A program made the position numbers and the translations under genes. A stretch of DNA of 64,000 nucleotides from Thiosulfatihalobacter marinus (GTDB lineage: Bacteria > Pseudomonadota > Alphaproteobacteria > Rhodobacterales > Rhodobacteraceae), in NCBI RefSeq assembly GCF_016019955.1, contig NZ_JAECRZ010000002.1:372001-436000 (forward strand), written 5' to 3'. Positions within the stretch are counted from its first letter, which is position 1. Each line of letters begins with the position of its first letter. Of this stretch, positions 7,900 to 17,333 are shown piece after piece. The notes under the pieces are model-generated. The model saw nothing but the letters and a program-made list of their open reading frames with translations. It had not been told where the DNA came from and made no database searches.

Positions 7900-8678
7900 G
7901 TGGCGAAGAACAATGAGGTGAGCAGGAAATTGGCGGCCAGGATCAGCACGGCGGCGGCCTGGACCGAACCCTTGGTGGCCTGACCAACGCCCTGGGCGCC
8001 ACGGCCGGAATTCATGCCGAAATAACAGCCCATAAGCGCGGCGATACCGCCAAAGGCAGACCCTTTGATGAGCGAGGAAATGATATCGGATGCCTCAAGG
8101 AAATCGGCGGTGTTGCGGATATAGCTGGCCGGGTTGAAACCAAGCTGGCCGGTGGCGACAAGAAAGCCGCCATAGATGCCGATAACATCGCCGATGCCCA
8201 CCAGAACCGGCACCACGATCAGCGCCGCCAGAACGCGCGGCACGGTGAGGTATTTCATCGGGTGGGTCGACAGCGTGGTCAGTGCGTCGATCTGTTCGGT
8301 GACGCGCATGGTCGCGATCTCGGCGGCAATCGACGAGGTGACGCGCGCGGCGACCATCAGCCCAACCAGCACGGGGCCAAGTTCGCGCACCATGCCGATG
8401 GCAACGATCTGGGGCACCACGGCCTCGGCGGAAAAGCGCGACGAGCCGTCATAGATTTGCAGCGCCAGCGCGCCGCCGGTGAAGATCGCGGTCATGCCGA
8501 CGACAGGCAGCGAGAGCCAGCCGATATGGAACAGGGCAAGCAGGAATTCGCGCCCGTAAAAGGGCGGGCGGACCATATGGGTGACGGCGCCGACAAAAAA
8601 CAGGGTCACGTCGCCCAGCATCGCCAAAAGCGCCAGCGCGCGCCGCCCGATGACGGCAAGGGGATGGATCAGTCCCAT
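7896..8678 (-). CDS. mlaE: ABC transporter permease, MlaE type
   Basis: The 260-residue permease of the Mla/MCE phospholipid transport family. Five hydrophobic segments and the family core (RELGPVLVGLMVAARVTSSIAAEIATMRVTEQ, about residues 100-130) are clear, including the conserved EQIDAL coupling region. Its ATG overlaps the alr stop by one base (TGATG) and its stop overlaps mlaF by 4 bp. The set alr-mlaE-mlaF is therefore one transcription unit linking a cell-wall precursor enzyme to outer-membrane lipid traffic. This linkage is positional and does not prove a shared function. Confidence 0.93.
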   Translation of the reverse strand: MGLIHPLAVIGRRALALLAMLGDVTLFFVGAVTHMVRPPFYGREFLLALFHIGWLSLPVVGMTAIFTGGALALQIYDGSSRFSAEAVVPQIVAIGMVRELGPVLVGLMVAARVTSSIAAEIATMRVTEQIDALTTLSTHPMKYLTVPRVLAALIVVPVLVGIGDVIGIYGGFLVATGQLGFNPASYIRNTADFLEASDIISSLIKGSAFGGIAALMGCYFGMNSGRGAQGVGQATKGSVQAAAVLILAANFLLTSLFFAT

Positions 8679-9715
8679 CAGCCGCCCCGGTAGCGGCGGG
8701 CATACCGCTGGCCCAAAGCGGTGAGGATTTCATAGCCGATGGTGCCTGCGGCCCGGGCCACGCTGTCCACCGATTGATGCGGCCCCAGCAATTCGACAAA
8801 GGCCGGGCTTTCGTTCAGATCGGTGATGTCCACGCCGATCATGTCCATTGAAATGCGGCCGATCACCTTGCAGCGGGCTTCGCCGGCAAAGACAGAGATT
8901 TCGGGGCCCATTGCGCGGAAGATGCCGTCGGCATAGCCGGCGGCGATGGTGGCGATCTGGCTGTCGCGTTCGGCGATCCAGCTGTTGCCATACCCAACGG
9001 TTTCGCCGGCTGCCACGCCGCGGGTCTGGATCACGGGGATGGCAAGCCCGGCCACGGGGGCGGCATCGACAAAGGGCATCCCGCCATACAGGCCAACGCC
9101 GGGGCGGGTGAGATCGAAATGATAATCCGAGCCAAGCAGGATGCCACCGGTGGCCGCCAGCGAGCGGGGCACGCCGATCCCGTCGGTCATCTGGTGAAAC
9201 ACGGCAAGCTGGCGTGGGTTCATCGGGTGTTCGGGTTCGTCGGCGCAGGCCAGATGCGACATGACCAGGGTGGGATTGCGCCCCAGCACCATACCGGCCA
9301 CGGCGGCCCATTCGGGCGCCTCCAGCCCGAGCCGGTTCATGCCGGTGTCCAGCTGGATGCCGAACGGATGGGCGGGCAGCGCCTCGACATGGCGCAGGAT
9401 CTGGTCAAGCGAGTTCAGCATCGGGGTGAGGCCCATGTCCGAGATCATGTCGGTATCCCCGGCCATGTGGCCGGAGAAGACATTGATTTCGGGATCGGGG
9501 CCAACCGCCTGGCGCAGCGCGGCGCCCTCTTCGGCGGCGGCGACAAAGAAACGGCGGACGCCGGCCTTCATCAGGGTCCGGGCCACGCGGTCCGCGCCAA
9601 GCCCATAGCCATTGGCCTTGACCACGGCGCCGGTGTCGCAGGCGGTTTGTGCATCCAGCGCGCGCCAGTTGGCGGTAAGGGCGTCAAGGTCGATCGTGAG
9701 GGTCGCGGTAGCCAT
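8678..9715 (-). CDS. alr: Alanine racemase
   Basis: A PLP enzyme that interconverts L- and D-alanine for peptidoglycan. I chose the start [10 protein letters not shown] (9715), giving 345 residues, close to the alphaproteobacterial norm; an ATG at 9766 would add 17 residues with no family match. The PLP lysine is in [10 protein letters not shown] (about residue 32). The catalytic tyrosine is likely the one in VGYGNSW, with SMDMIGVD further on. It is first in the alr-mlaE-mlaF unit and is preceded at 9788 by an unrelated SnoaL-like gene on the same strand. Confidence 0.95.
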   Translation of the reverse strand: MATATLTIDLDALTANWRALDAQTACDTGAVVKANGYGLGADRVARTLMKAGVRRFFVAAAEEGAALRQAVGPDPEINVFSGHMAGDTDMISDMGLTPMLNSLDQILRHVEALPAHPFGIQLDTGMNRLGLEAPEWAAVAGMVLGRNPTLVMSHLACADEPEHPMNPRQLAVFHQMTDGIGVPRSLAATGGILLGSDYHFDLTRPGVGLYGGMPFVDAAPVAGLAIPVIQTRGVAAGETVGYGNSWIAERDSQIATIAAGYADGIFRAMGPEISVFAGEARCKVIGRISMDMIGVDITDLNESPAFVELLGPHQSVDSVARAAGTIGYEILTALGQRYARRYRGG

Positions 9716-9787
9716 GATGCGTTTGTTGTCGCGCGCGACGGGGAGGTCAAGTGGAAAGGGCGCCATGCCCCGGCCCGTCAGCGCAAG

Positions 9788-10216
9788 TCAGGGCATGTAG
9801 GCGTTGGAATGCCACCAGATGCGCACCTCGCTGGCGAGACCATCGGGGGCGAATTCGGCCAGGAGCGTGCCATCCAGCGTAAGGCGCGGCAGCGGATCGC
9901 CCGGCGAACGGTCCGGCAGGCCGGTGCCGGTGGATTTGGCCCAGATCGCAAACAGCTCTTCAGAGGCGACCTGATAATCCACATGCCAGTGGCCGATGCC
10001 GCCGTTTGCTGTTTCGGCCAGCACCTTCACATTCATGCGGATGTCTTCCTGCAACAGGATGCGGTTCCAGTAGCCGATCAGTTCGGCCCGGCCTGACTGT
10101 ACCTGGAACGGGGTGTTGTGATAGCGCCCGCTGGGGGTGAAGAGATCGGCGAACCCGTCGGGATCGCGGGTGGTCCAGACCCGGTGATAGGCGGTCATGA
10201 AATCATGGATGGTCAT
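9788..10216 (-). CDS. SnoaL/NTF2-like fold protein
   Basis: A 142-residue protein starting MTIHDFMTAYH, with a good AAAGGAT ribosome binding site. An upstream ATG at 10273 is less likely. The sequence fits the SnoaL-like branch of the NTF2 cone fold: a helical start with YHRVWTTRDPDGFADLFTPSGRYHNTP, then beta strands ending in FAPDGLASEVRIWWHSNAYMP. This pattern (target amino acid change around D/H in the pocket) is shared by small isomerases, polyketide cyclases and binding proteins alike, so no activity is assigned. It has no clear operon partner; dnaB ends 162 bp upstream. Confidence 0.8.
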   Translation of the reverse strand: MTIHDFMTAYHRVWTTRDPDGFADLFTPSGRYHNTPFQVQSGRAELIGYWNRILLQEDIRMNVKVLAETANGGIGHWHVDYQVASEELFAIWAKSTGTGLPDRSPGDPLPRLTLDGTLLAEFAPDGLASEVRIWWHSNAYMP

Positions 10217-10378
10217 CGCGAAATCCTTTTGGGCAGGAAGATTGGCGACCGGCGCGCGCGCGTCAAGCGGCAACCGCCCCGCAGGATCGGGTGCCGGGTT
10301 CAGACGGCCGGATCAGGCGGCGGGATCGGGTGATGGGCGCGCCGGGCGGGGCGGTCCGGGCGTTTGTCACACCGGGCG

Positions 10379-11866
10379 TCAGAACTCGGCATCGCCGTCC
10401 TGTTGCCAGGGTTTCACGAGATTGCCGAACCGGGTGAAGCGGCCTTCGAAGCTGAGTTCGATGGTACCGATCGGGCCGTGGCGCTGTTTGCCGACCACGA
10501 CTTCGGCCTTGCCGTGCAGGCGTTCCATGCGTTCCTGCCAGGCGGCCATTTCCTCGAGCCGGTCGTCAGAGGGTTTTTCGCGCTCGACATAATATTCTTC
10601 GCGAAACACGAACATCACCACATCGGCGTCCTGTTCGATGGAACCGGATTCGCGCAGGTCCGAAAGCTGGGGCCGCTTGTCATCGCGGCTTTCGACGGTC
10701 CGGCTGAGCTGGGACAGCGCGACCACCGGGATATTCAGTTCCTTGGCGATGGCCTTGAGGCCCATGGAAATCTCGCCGATTTCCTGCACCCGGTTCTGGG
10801 CGGTGCCGCGACAGAGCTGGAGATAGTCGACAATCAGCAGGTCCAGCCCGTGGGTGCGTTTCAGGCGGCGGGCGCGGGCGGCCAGCTGGGCGATGGGCAG
10901 GGCGGGGGTGTCGTCGATATAAAGCGGGCAGGCTTCGAGCGCCTTGGCGGCCTCGACGAAGCGGCGGAATTCCTGTTCGGTCATGTCGCCGCGCCGGATC
11001 TGTTCCGAGGGCACTTCGGAGGCTTCCGACAGGATCCGCGCGGCCAGCTGTTCGGCGCTCATTTCCAGCGAGTAGAACCCCACAACGCCGCCTTCGATGG
11101 CACCTATGGAACCGTCAGGCTTTTCGCCCTTGCGATAGGCCTTGGCGACGTTGAAGGCGATGTTGGTCGCCAGCGAGGTCTTGCCCATCGAGGGGCGCCC
11201 GGCCAGGATCAGAAGGTCCGAGGGATGCAGGCCGCCCAGCTTCTTGTCGAGATCGACAAGCCCGGTGGAGATGCCCGCCAGCCCGCCATCGCGCTGATAG
11301 GCGGCATTGGCGGAGTTCACCGCCTCGGTCACGGCCTTGAGGAAGGACACGAAGCCGCGTTCGGTCTGGCCCTGCTCGGAGAGCTTGTAAAGCGCCTGTT
11401 CGGCCTCGACGATCTGTTCCCTGGGTTCGGAGGTGACTTCGACCTTCTTGGCCTTGGAGGCGATATCGTTGCCCAGCCCGATCAGTTCGCGGCGCACGGC
11501 CATGTCGTGGATCATCTGCGCGTAGTCGCGCGCGGCAAAGGACGAAATCGCGGCGCCGGCGAGGCGGGCAAGGTAGGCGGCGCCGCCCAGTTCGCGCAAG
11601 CCTTCGTCGTCTTCCAGAAACGCCTTGAGCGTGACCGGCGAGGCGAGGTTGTTCTTGGCGATGCGCGCGGCGGCGACTTCGTAGATGCGGGCATGGACCG
11701 GATCGTAGAAATGCGCCGGTTTTAGGATCGCGTTCACCCGGTCGAAAATGTCGTTATTGGTCAGGATCGCGCCCAGCAGCTGTTGCTCGGCCTCGATCGA
11801 ATGCGGCATCGGGTCGGTGTCTGCCGCTTCGGTTCCGGTCGCATTGATGGTTGCGATCTCGTTCAT
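10379..11866 (-). CDS. dnaB: Replicative DNA helicase DnaB
   Basis: The ring helicase of the replication fork. I chose MNEIATINATG (11866), giving 495 residues and preceded by GGGGACAG; the upstream extension to 12217 is low-complexity and not DnaB-like. The N-terminal domain begins PHSIEAEQQLLGAIL. The RecA-like domain carries Walker A AGRPSMGKTS, Walker B LLIVDYLQL and the H4 region REIGEIS/SRTVESRDDKRPQLSDLRESGSIEQDADVV. Length and motif order are normal and no intein is present. It stands alone between pyrE and the SnoaL-like gene. Confidence 0.97.
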   Translation of the reverse strand: MNEIATINATGTEAADTDPMPHSIEAEQQLLGAILTNNDIFDRVNAILKPAHFYDPVHARIYEVAAARIAKNNLASPVTLKAFLEDDEGLRELGGAAYLARLAGAAISSFAARDYAQMIHDMAVRRELIGLGNDIASKAKKVEVTSEPREQIVEAEQALYKLSEQGQTERGFVSFLKAVTEAVNSANAAYQRDGGLAGISTGLVDLDKKLGGLHPSDLLILAGRPSMGKTSLATNIAFNVAKAYRKGEKPDGSIGAIEGGVVGFYSLEMSAEQLAARILSEASEVPSEQIRRGDMTEQEFRRFVEAAKALEACPLYIDDTPALPIAQLAARARRLKRTHGLDLLIVDYLQLCRGTAQNRVQEIGEISMGLKAIAKELNIPVVALSQLSRTVESRDDKRPQLSDLRESGSIEQDADVVMFVFREEYYVEREKPSDDRLEEMAAWQERMERLHGKAEVVVGKQRHGPIGTIELSFEGRFTRFGNLVKPWQQDGDAEF

Positions 11867-12068
11867 GTCTGTCCCCGTTTCCCCAAGTGCTGGGGTTCTA
11901 GACCAGAGGCGCGGCTGTGCGCAAATTGTATCTTTGTGTGGATGATTTGTGGATAACCCGCCTCTACCGTATCTTGGCAGATGCGGCGCGGGCGGGTCAA
12001 CATGTTGTAGGCTGAAGCGTGTTTTTTGGGCGGGGACTTGCCGGATTTTATTGCCGTTCGGGGGGCGC

Positions 12069-12749
12069 TCAGCCCCGGGTGCGGGCCGCTTGCCAGGCGC
12101 GCGGATCACGCAGGAAGGATTCGACCTCGGCCAGGGTCTCGCCGGAAAAGGCCTGTTGCGCCCGGGCTTCGGCCAGTACGTCCCACCAGGTGCACAGATA
12201 GTGCAGGTCGACCCCATGATCGCCCAGCGTTTTCGTGGTCTCGGGGAAGATGTCGTAATAGAAGATCACCGCCGTGTGGCCACAGGTGGCGCCGGTCTCG
12301 CGGATCGCGTCGACAAAGGAAAGTTTGGAGCCGCCATCGGTGGTGAGATCCTCGACCAGCAGCACGCGTTCGCCTTCGGACATGGCGCCTTCGATACGGG
12401 CGTTGCGGCCGTAGCCCTTGGGTTTCTTGCGCACATAGGTCATCGGCAGCGCCATGCGTTCGGCCACCAGCGCGGCGAAAGGAATGCCGGCGGTTTCGCC
12501 GCCCGCGATATTGTCGAAGGCTTCGAAGCCGGCATTGCGCAGGATGGTGATGGTGAGGAAATCCATCAGCGTGGCGCGGATGCGCGGAAAGGAAATCAGC
12601 TTGCGGCAGTCGATATAGCTGGGCGAGGGCAGGCCGGAGGCCAGTGTGTAGGGCGCGTCCGTATTGAAGTTCACGGCGCCGATTTCCAGCAACATGCGGG
12701 CCGTGAGGCGGGCGATTTCGGACTGGTCGGGATAGGTGGTGGGGATCAT
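12069..12749 (-). CDS. pyrE: Orotate phosphoribosyltransferase
   Basis: PyrE joins orotate to PRPP to make OMP in pyrimidine synthesis. The 226-residue protein has the PRPP loop [14 protein letters not shown] and the dimer-loop lysines around [17 protein letters not shown]. It lies 75 bp downstream of pyrC on the same strand, separated by a copy of the 3'-end repeat (12793-12823). pyrC and pyrE are consecutive pathway genes two steps apart, and this pairing supports an operon. Confidence 0.96.
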   Translation of the reverse strand: MIPTTYPDQSEIARLTARMLLEIGAVNFNTDAPYTLASGLPSPSYIDCRKLISFPRIRATLMDFLTITILRNAGFEAFDNIAGGETAGIPFAALVAERMALPMTYVRKKPKGYGRNARIEGAMSEGERVLLVEDLTTDGGSKLSFVDAIRETGATCGHTAVIFYYDIFPETTKTLGDHGVDLHYLCTWWDVLAEARAQQAFSGETLAEVESFLRDPRAWQAARTRG

Positions 12750-12792
12750 CGGGTCATCCTTGGGCGTTGCGCCGGTGGCGGGGGCGGGATGC

Positions 12793-12823
12793 CTCCGGCA
12801 GGAGTATTTGGGGCAAAATGAAG
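12793..12823 (+). repeat. 3'-end hairpin element, copy b
   Basis: A small hairpin GCC-TCC-GGC is followed by GGAGTATTTGGGGCAAAATG on the plus strand. It begins 2 nt past the pyrC stop, but the genes here are on the minus strand, so the orientation relative to transcription is opposite to copies a and g. Confidence 0.6.
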
Positions 12824-12824
12824 A

Positions 12825-13865
12825 TCAGGACACGTCCCAATAGACCGGAAAGCCGGGGTCGAACACGGTGACGGTATCGTCGCCGGCCCGGATCCCGGCG
12901 GGGAAGGCCGTGGGGGTGTCGGATTTGGTCAGGGTGAGGGTTTGGGCATTGACCGGCAGGCGGTAGAAGGCCGGACCGTTGCGCGAGGCGAAGGCTTCGA
13001 GCCGGTTCAGGGCGTTTTCTTCTTCGAATACGTGGGCGAGCAGGGCCATTGTGTTGGTGGCGGTGAAGCATCCCGCGCAGCCGCAGGCATTTTCCTTGAG
13101 GTGATCGGGGTGCGGCGCGCTGTCGGTGCCAAGGAAGAACCGTGTATCGCCCGAGGTGGCGGCGGCGCGCAGGGCGAGGCGGTGTTCCTCGCGTTTGGCA
13201 ACGGGCAGGCAGTAATAATGCGGTTTGATCCCGCCCACGAGGATGTGGTTGCGGTTGATGATCAGGTGATGGGTGGTGATGGTGGCGCCAAGGTCTGTAT
13301 CATTGGCCTTGACATAATCGACGCCGTTGGCGGTGGTGATATGTTCCATCACCACGCGCAGCCCGGGCGTGGCGCTGCGGATGGGATCCAGAACGCGGTC
13401 GATGAAGATGGCTTCGCGGTCGAAGATGTCGATGTCGGGGTCGGTGACTTCGCCATGGATGCAGAGCGGCAGGCCGATTTCGGCCATGGTGTCCAGTACC
13501 GGGCGGATCTTGTCGAAATCCCGCACGCCGGAGGCGGAATTGGTGGTGGCGCCAGCGGGGTAGAGTTTGAGCGCCCTGACCAGGCCGCTGGCGGCGGCGG
13601 CGCGTATATCGGCCGGGTCGGTGTGTTCCGTGAGATAGAGCGTCATCAGCGGCTCGAAATGCATGCCGTCGGGCAGGGCGGTCAGGATGCGGGCGCGATA
13701 GGCGGCCGCGTCGGCGCCGGTGACGACAGGTGGCACCAGGTTGGGCATGATGATGGCGCGGGCGAAATGGCGGGCGGTTTCGGGCAGGACGGCGGCCAGC
13801 ATCGCGCCGTCGCGCAGGTGCAGGTGCCAGTCATCGGGGCGGGCAATGGTCAGGCTTTGGGTCAT
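12825..13865 (-). CDS. pyrC: Dihydroorotase (class II, PyrC)
   Basis: PyrC is a zinc amidohydrolase that cyclises carbamoyl-aspartate to dihydroorotate. At 346 residues it matches the short class II enzymes like that of E. coli. Metal ligands are visible in [10 protein letters not shown] (HxH), the carboxylated lysine in [18 protein letters not shown] and later histidines (VMEHITT), with FLGTDSAPH holding the catalytic aspartate. It is the upstream member of a pyrC-pyrE pair. The short gap to the divergent-region gene at 13920 shows no clear terminator. Confidence 0.96.
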   Translation of the reverse strand: MTQSLTIARPDDWHLHLRDGAMLAAVLPETARHFARAIIMPNLVPPVVTGADAAAYRARILTALPDGMHFEPLMTLYLTEHTDPADIRAAAASGLVRALKLYPAGATTNSASGVRDFDKIRPVLDTMAEIGLPLCIHGEVTDPDIDIFDREAIFIDRVLDPIRSATPGLRVVMEHITTANGVDYVKANDTDLGATITTHHLIINRNHILVGGIKPHYYCLPVAKREEHRLALRAAATSGDTRFFLGTDSAPHPDHLKENACGCAGCFTATNTMALLAHVFEEENALNRLEAFASRNGPAFYRLPVNAQTLTLTKSDTPTAFPAGIRAGDDTVTVFDPGFPVYWDVS

Positions 13866-13919
13866 GGGGGCCGATTACACAAAAGCAGCGGCCTGCGCTA
13901 GGGGGTAGAATCGGGCCTC

Positions 13920-14864
13920 TCACCCGGCCAGTTTGCCCTTTTCGGCGGCCTGAACCAGCATGTTGAGCTTGCGCATATAGCGTGGCTCCCTGAGGCGGCG
14001 CGCGACATTGGCACAAAGCAGCGCCTTTATGAACGGGCGTTTCTGGCGTTCGATGGTCGTCAGAAGGGCGTCGAGATAGGGCAGATGCGTGCGCCGGGCC
14101 CGCCAGAGCCGGGACAATGCGTGTGGTGTCAGCTTGCCCGCGCCGGCCTTGGCAAGGATGCGGAACAGGATCTGCATGTCCAGCAGGTTGGACTCGATAT
14201 CGTCGCCCAGAAAGGGCAGACGGGCCAGCGTGACATCGGGACGCCGGTACAGGGCCGCGTGCATCGCGTCGAGATCCACGCGCGGATCATAAAGCACGAA
14301 GCCTGCGCTGGCGGCTTCGAGCATGTCGGGAGCATATCCGTAGCGGTCCGAAAAGGACCGTTTGCGCGCCTGGGGATAGCGGCGGTCCCAGGGGGCGATG
14401 GCGGGATCGAGCGTGGCCTGGGGCTGAAGCACCACCACGGTGGCACCGGGCGCGGCCACGGAAAAAGCCGCCGCCGCATAGCCGCAACTGCCTGCGCCGT
14501 AAAATACGATCCGGTCGAAATCCTCAAAAAATCCATCATCCGAGAGCCGGTCGAAATAGGCATAGACCGCCGGATCGCGGAACCAGGTGTCGCCATCGGA
14601 CAGAATGCACAGATGCGACCAGCCCAATTCGCGCACCAGTTCCCAACCCAGCGGCTGGCCGGTATCGCCGCGTTTCTGAATGCTGTCGATGGTTTCGAAC
14701 GTGACCAGAAGAACCGGCTTGTCCTCGATCAGCGTGGCCCAGTGTGACGAACCCAGAGGCTGGAAATGCCCGTGCTCTTCGGCAATCTCGTCAAGTTTTT
14801 GCAGCCACGCATCGCGCGCCAGCCCCAGCATCGGGGCATCAAAGCCATTTGGCGAATCCTGCAT
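13920..14864 (-). CDS. Conserved-type hypothetical protein, alpha/beta-hydrolase-like core
   Basis: A 314-residue soluble protein. The start MQDSPNGFDAP at 14864 is preceded by a GAGGAT ribosome binding site; an ATG at 14900 is weaker. Around residue 130 a strand-turn-helix FDRIVFYGAGSCGYAAAAFS resembles a nucleophile elbow (GxGSxG), as in alpha/beta-hydrolases, and is followed by a strand ATVVVLQPQATLD. The C-terminal 100 residues are helical and basic. My recollection is that relatives are often labelled phosphoadenosine phosphosulfate reductase in Rhodobacteraceae; I see no PAPS reductase motif here, so I reject that label. It diverges from the cox locus genes. Confidence 0.75.
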   Translation of the reverse strand: MQDSPNGFDAPMLGLARDAWLQKLDEIAEEHGHFQPLGSSHWATLIEDKPVLLVTFETIDSIQKRGDTGQPLGWELVRELGWSHLCILSDGDTWFRDPAVYAYFDRLSDDGFFEDFDRIVFYGAGSCGYAAAAFSVAAPGATVVVLQPQATLDPAIAPWDRRYPQARKRSFSDRYGYAPDMLEAASAGFVLYDPRVDLDAMHAALYRRPDVTLARLPFLGDDIESNLLDMQILFRILAKAGAGKLTPHALSRLWRARRTHLPYLDALLTTIERQKRPFIKALLCANVARRLREPRYMRKLNMLVQAAEKGKLAG

Positions 14865-15046
14865 ATCCTCAATCCTAACCCGGCAAACCAGATACGGCAC
14901 TTCGTGCTCTTGCTTTCAGCATAGATGCCATTTGCGGCAAAATTTGGGAAGAGCGGCAGTATCTACAACTTTGGTCGCGGGTCGTGGCGGTTGACGGGCC
15001 ACGCCGGGCCGTGCAGCCTGATCCGGGCGAGGCAGAGGGGCATTTG

Positions 15047-15955
15047 ATGGCGCAGATTGACAGTATCGACGCGGTGCAGGACATGCTGGGCGCGCAGGGC
15101 TATGTGTGCGGACGCGCGCTGGCGACGGTGGTGTTCCTGTCGCTGCGGCTTGGGCGGCCGATTTTCCTCGAAGGCGAGGCGGGCGTTGGCAAGACCGAAA
15201 TCGCCAAGGCGATTGCCGCGGGGCTGGGGCGCGATCTGATCCGGCTGCAATGCTATGAAGGGCTGGATGCGTCCAGCGCGGTCTACGAATGGAACTTTGC
15301 CGCGCAGATGGTGGCGATCCGAACCGCCGAAGCCGGCGGCGGGGCCGACCGCGACCTGTTGCAGCGCGAACTTTTTGGCCCGGATTACCTGGTCGAACGC
15401 CCGCTGTTGCAGGCGATGCGCCCACATCCGGGCGGCGCGCCGGTTCTGTTGATCGACGAACTGGACCGGACCGATGAACCGTTCGAAGCCTTCCTGCTGG
15501 AAGCCCTGAGCGATTTTCAGGTGACGATCCCCGAGATCGGCACGATCAAGGCACCCGAACCGCCAATCGTGATCGTTACCTCCAACCGGACCCGCGAAGT
15601 GCATGACGCGCTCAAGCGGCGCTGCCTGTATCATTGGGTGGATTATCCGGATTTCGACCGCGAAATCGCAATCCTGCAATCGCGCGCGCCCGAGGCAGCC
15701 GAGGCACTCAGCCGCGAGGTGGTGGCCTTCGTGCAGGCGCTGCGCACCGAAGACCTGTTCAAGAAACCCGGTGTGGCCGAAACCATCGACTGGGCCAAAT
15801 GTCTGCTGGCGCTGGACGTGGTCACACTCAGCCCCGAAGTGATCGCCGACACGCTGGGGGCCATTCTCAAATACCAGGATGATATTGCCAGGCTGCAAGG
15901 CTCCGAAGCGAGCCGGCTGCTGGACGAGGCGCGTCAGGGTCTGGAACCGGCCTGA
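15047..15955 (+). CDS. MoxR-family AAA+ ATPase (CoxD-like)
   Basis: A 302-residue AAA+ ATPase. The start MAQIDSIDAVQ (15047) has GAGGGG just upstream and removes a proline/arginine-rich false leader. Walker A is EGEAGVGKTE, Walker B is VLLIDELDRTDE, and an arginine-finger region follows (SNRTREVHDALKRRCLYHW). MoxR ATPases pair with VWA proteins as metal-cofactor chaperones; in the CO dehydrogenase locus of Oligotropha, CoxD of this class helps build the active-site metal cluster. The VWA partner follows 60 bp on. The surrounding molybdenum genes make a CoxD-like role in maturation of the downstream CoxL enzyme the best inference. Confidence 0.88.
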   Translation: MAQIDSIDAVQDMLGAQGYVCGRALATVVFLSLRLGRPIFLEGEAGVGKTEIAKAIAAGLGRDLIRLQCYEGLDASSAVYEWNFAAQMVAIRTAEAGGGADRDLLQRELFGPDYLVERPLLQAMRPHPGGAPVLLIDELDRTDEPFEAFLLEALSDFQVTIPEIGTIKAPEPPIVIVTSNRTREVHDALKRRCLYHWVDYPDFDREIAILQSRAPEAAEALSREVVAFVQALRTEDLFKKPGVAETIDWAKCLLALDVVTLSPEVIADTLGAILKYQDDIARLQGSEASRLLDEARQGLEPA

Positions 15956-15957
15956 TG

Positions 15958-16005
15958 CTTCTTTTGGCCCCAAATATCCCGGGGGGTGCGGGGGGCTGGC
16001 CCCCC
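15958..16005 (-). repeat. 3'-end hairpin element, copy c
   Basis: Read on the minus strand, GGGGGGC-CA-GCCCCCC is followed by a tail CGGGATATTTGGGGCCAAAA and GAAG. It begins 3 nt after the MoxR stop and fills the 60 bp gap before the VWA gene, in the opposite orientation to both genes. The tail closely matches copy e after coxL. Confidence 0.6.
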
Positions 16006-16015
16006 GTTGCGCGAC

Positions 16016-17272
16016 ATGGCTGAATACGCGCCGCTCGACATCCCGGACACCCCGAAACTGACCCACAATATCACGTGGTTCGCGCGCGCGTTGCGCAAGG
16101 CGGGCCTGCCGATCGGGCCGGGGCGGGTGATTGATGCGATCCGCGCGGTTCAGGCTGCGGGATTCACCGAAAAGCGGGATTTCTACTGGACGCTGCACGC
16201 CTGTTTCGTGTCGCGCCCCGAGCATCGCACGGTGTTTGCGCAGGTCTTTCGCCTCTACTGGCGGGATCCGCGATACATGGAACACATGATGGCGATGATG
16301 CTGCCCGCCATTCGCGGCGTGCAGGAAGAGCGTCAGGCCGGCGCCGGGGAAAAGCGCGCCGCCGAAGCGTTGCTCGACGGAGTGACGCAGGATGTGCCGG
16401 ATGTGGATTTCGAGGAGGAAGGCACCGAGATCGAGGTGGATGCCTCGCTGACCATGTCCGCCGAGGAACGGCTGCGCACGCTGGATTTTGAACAGATGAG
16501 TGTCGACGAGATCGCCGCAGCCAAGCGGATGCTGGCGCGGCTGACCCTGCCGGTGCAGCCGATCCCGACGCGGCGCGGGCGCCCAGACCCGTTGGGCGCG
16601 CGCGCGGATTGGCGGCGCAGCCTGCGTGACGCGATGCGCCAGGGGGGCGAGATACAGCGCCTGGCCCGCAAAAGCCCGCGAATCCGCTGGCCCAACCTGA
16701 TCGTGCTTTGCGATATTTCCGGCTCCATGAGTCAATACAGCCGGATGGTTTTGCATTTTCTCCATGCTGTCGCCAATCAGAAGGGGGCAGGCTGGGCCAG
16801 GGTGCACGGATTTACCTTTGGCACGCGGCTGACCAATATCTCGCGCCATCTGGCGACGCGCGATGTGGATGCGGCGCTGGCCTGCGCCGGGGCCGAGGCG
16901 CAGGATTGGGAAGGCGGCACCCGGATCGGCGACTGCCTGCACGCCTTCAACCGTGACTGGTCGCGCCGGGTGATGGGGCAGGGCGCGGTGGTGTTGCTGA
17001 TCACCGACGGGCTGGACCGGGGCGCGGCAGATGCGCTGGGCCACGAGATGCAGCGGCTGCACCTGTCGGCGCGCCGTCTGATCTGGCTCAACCCGTTGCT
17101 GCGCTGGGACGGGTTCGCGCCCCGGGCACAGGGCATTCGCGCGATGTTGCCGCATGTGGACAGTTTCCGGGCCGGGCATTCGATTGCCTCGCTGGAAGAC
17201 CTGGCGGCGGCGATCTCGCGTCCCGATGACGCCGGAGAGAAGGCGCGGCTGATGGCGATGCTGGGGCCGTGA
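16016..17272 (+). CDS. VWA-domain protein (CoxE-like)
   Basis: A 418-residue protein starting MAEYAPLDIP (16016). The N-terminal half is helical (residues about 1-220) with an acidic stretch EEEGTEIEVDASL. The C-terminal half is a von Willebrand factor A domain whose metal site (MIDAS) DISGSMS is intact at about residue 235, with TDGLDRG later. CoxE-type VWA proteins act with MoxR-type ATPases (here 60 bp upstream) in maturing molybdenum hydroxylases. There is no signal peptide, so it should be cytoplasmic. Co-orientation with the xdhC-like and coxSLM genes supports that job. Confidence 0.87.
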   Translation: MAEYAPLDIPDTPKLTHNITWFARALRKAGLPIGPGRVIDAIRAVQAAGFTEKRDFYWTLHACFVSRPEHRTVFAQVFRLYWRDPRYMEHMMAMMLPAIRGVQEERQAGAGEKRAAEALLDGVTQDVPDVDFEEEGTEIEVDASLTMSAEERLRTLDFEQMSVDEIAAAKRMLARLTLPVQPIPTRRGRPDPLGARADWRRSLRDAMRQGGEIQRLARKSPRIRWPNLIVLCDISGSMSQYSRMVLHFLHAVANQKGAGWARVHGFTFGTRLTNISRHLATRDVDAALACAGAEAQDWEGGTRIGDCLHAFNRDWSRRVMGQGAVVLLITDGLDRGAADALGHEMQRLHLSARRLIWLNPLLRWDGFAPRAQGIRAMLPHVDSFRAGHSIASLEDLAAAISRPDDAGEKARLMAMLGP

Positions 17273-17333
17273 CTTGTGCTTTGCGCGCGCGACGCACATG
17301 TTCTGGAAGGGCGGTCATTTCGGGAGGCGAACC

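Noticed and set aside
14963-17299. Long minus-strand open frame (778 codons) across the MoxR and VWA genes
   Set aside because: It is antisense to two well-recognised genes, is rich in His/Arg/Gln/Pro and has no domain. High GC keeps antisense frames open here.
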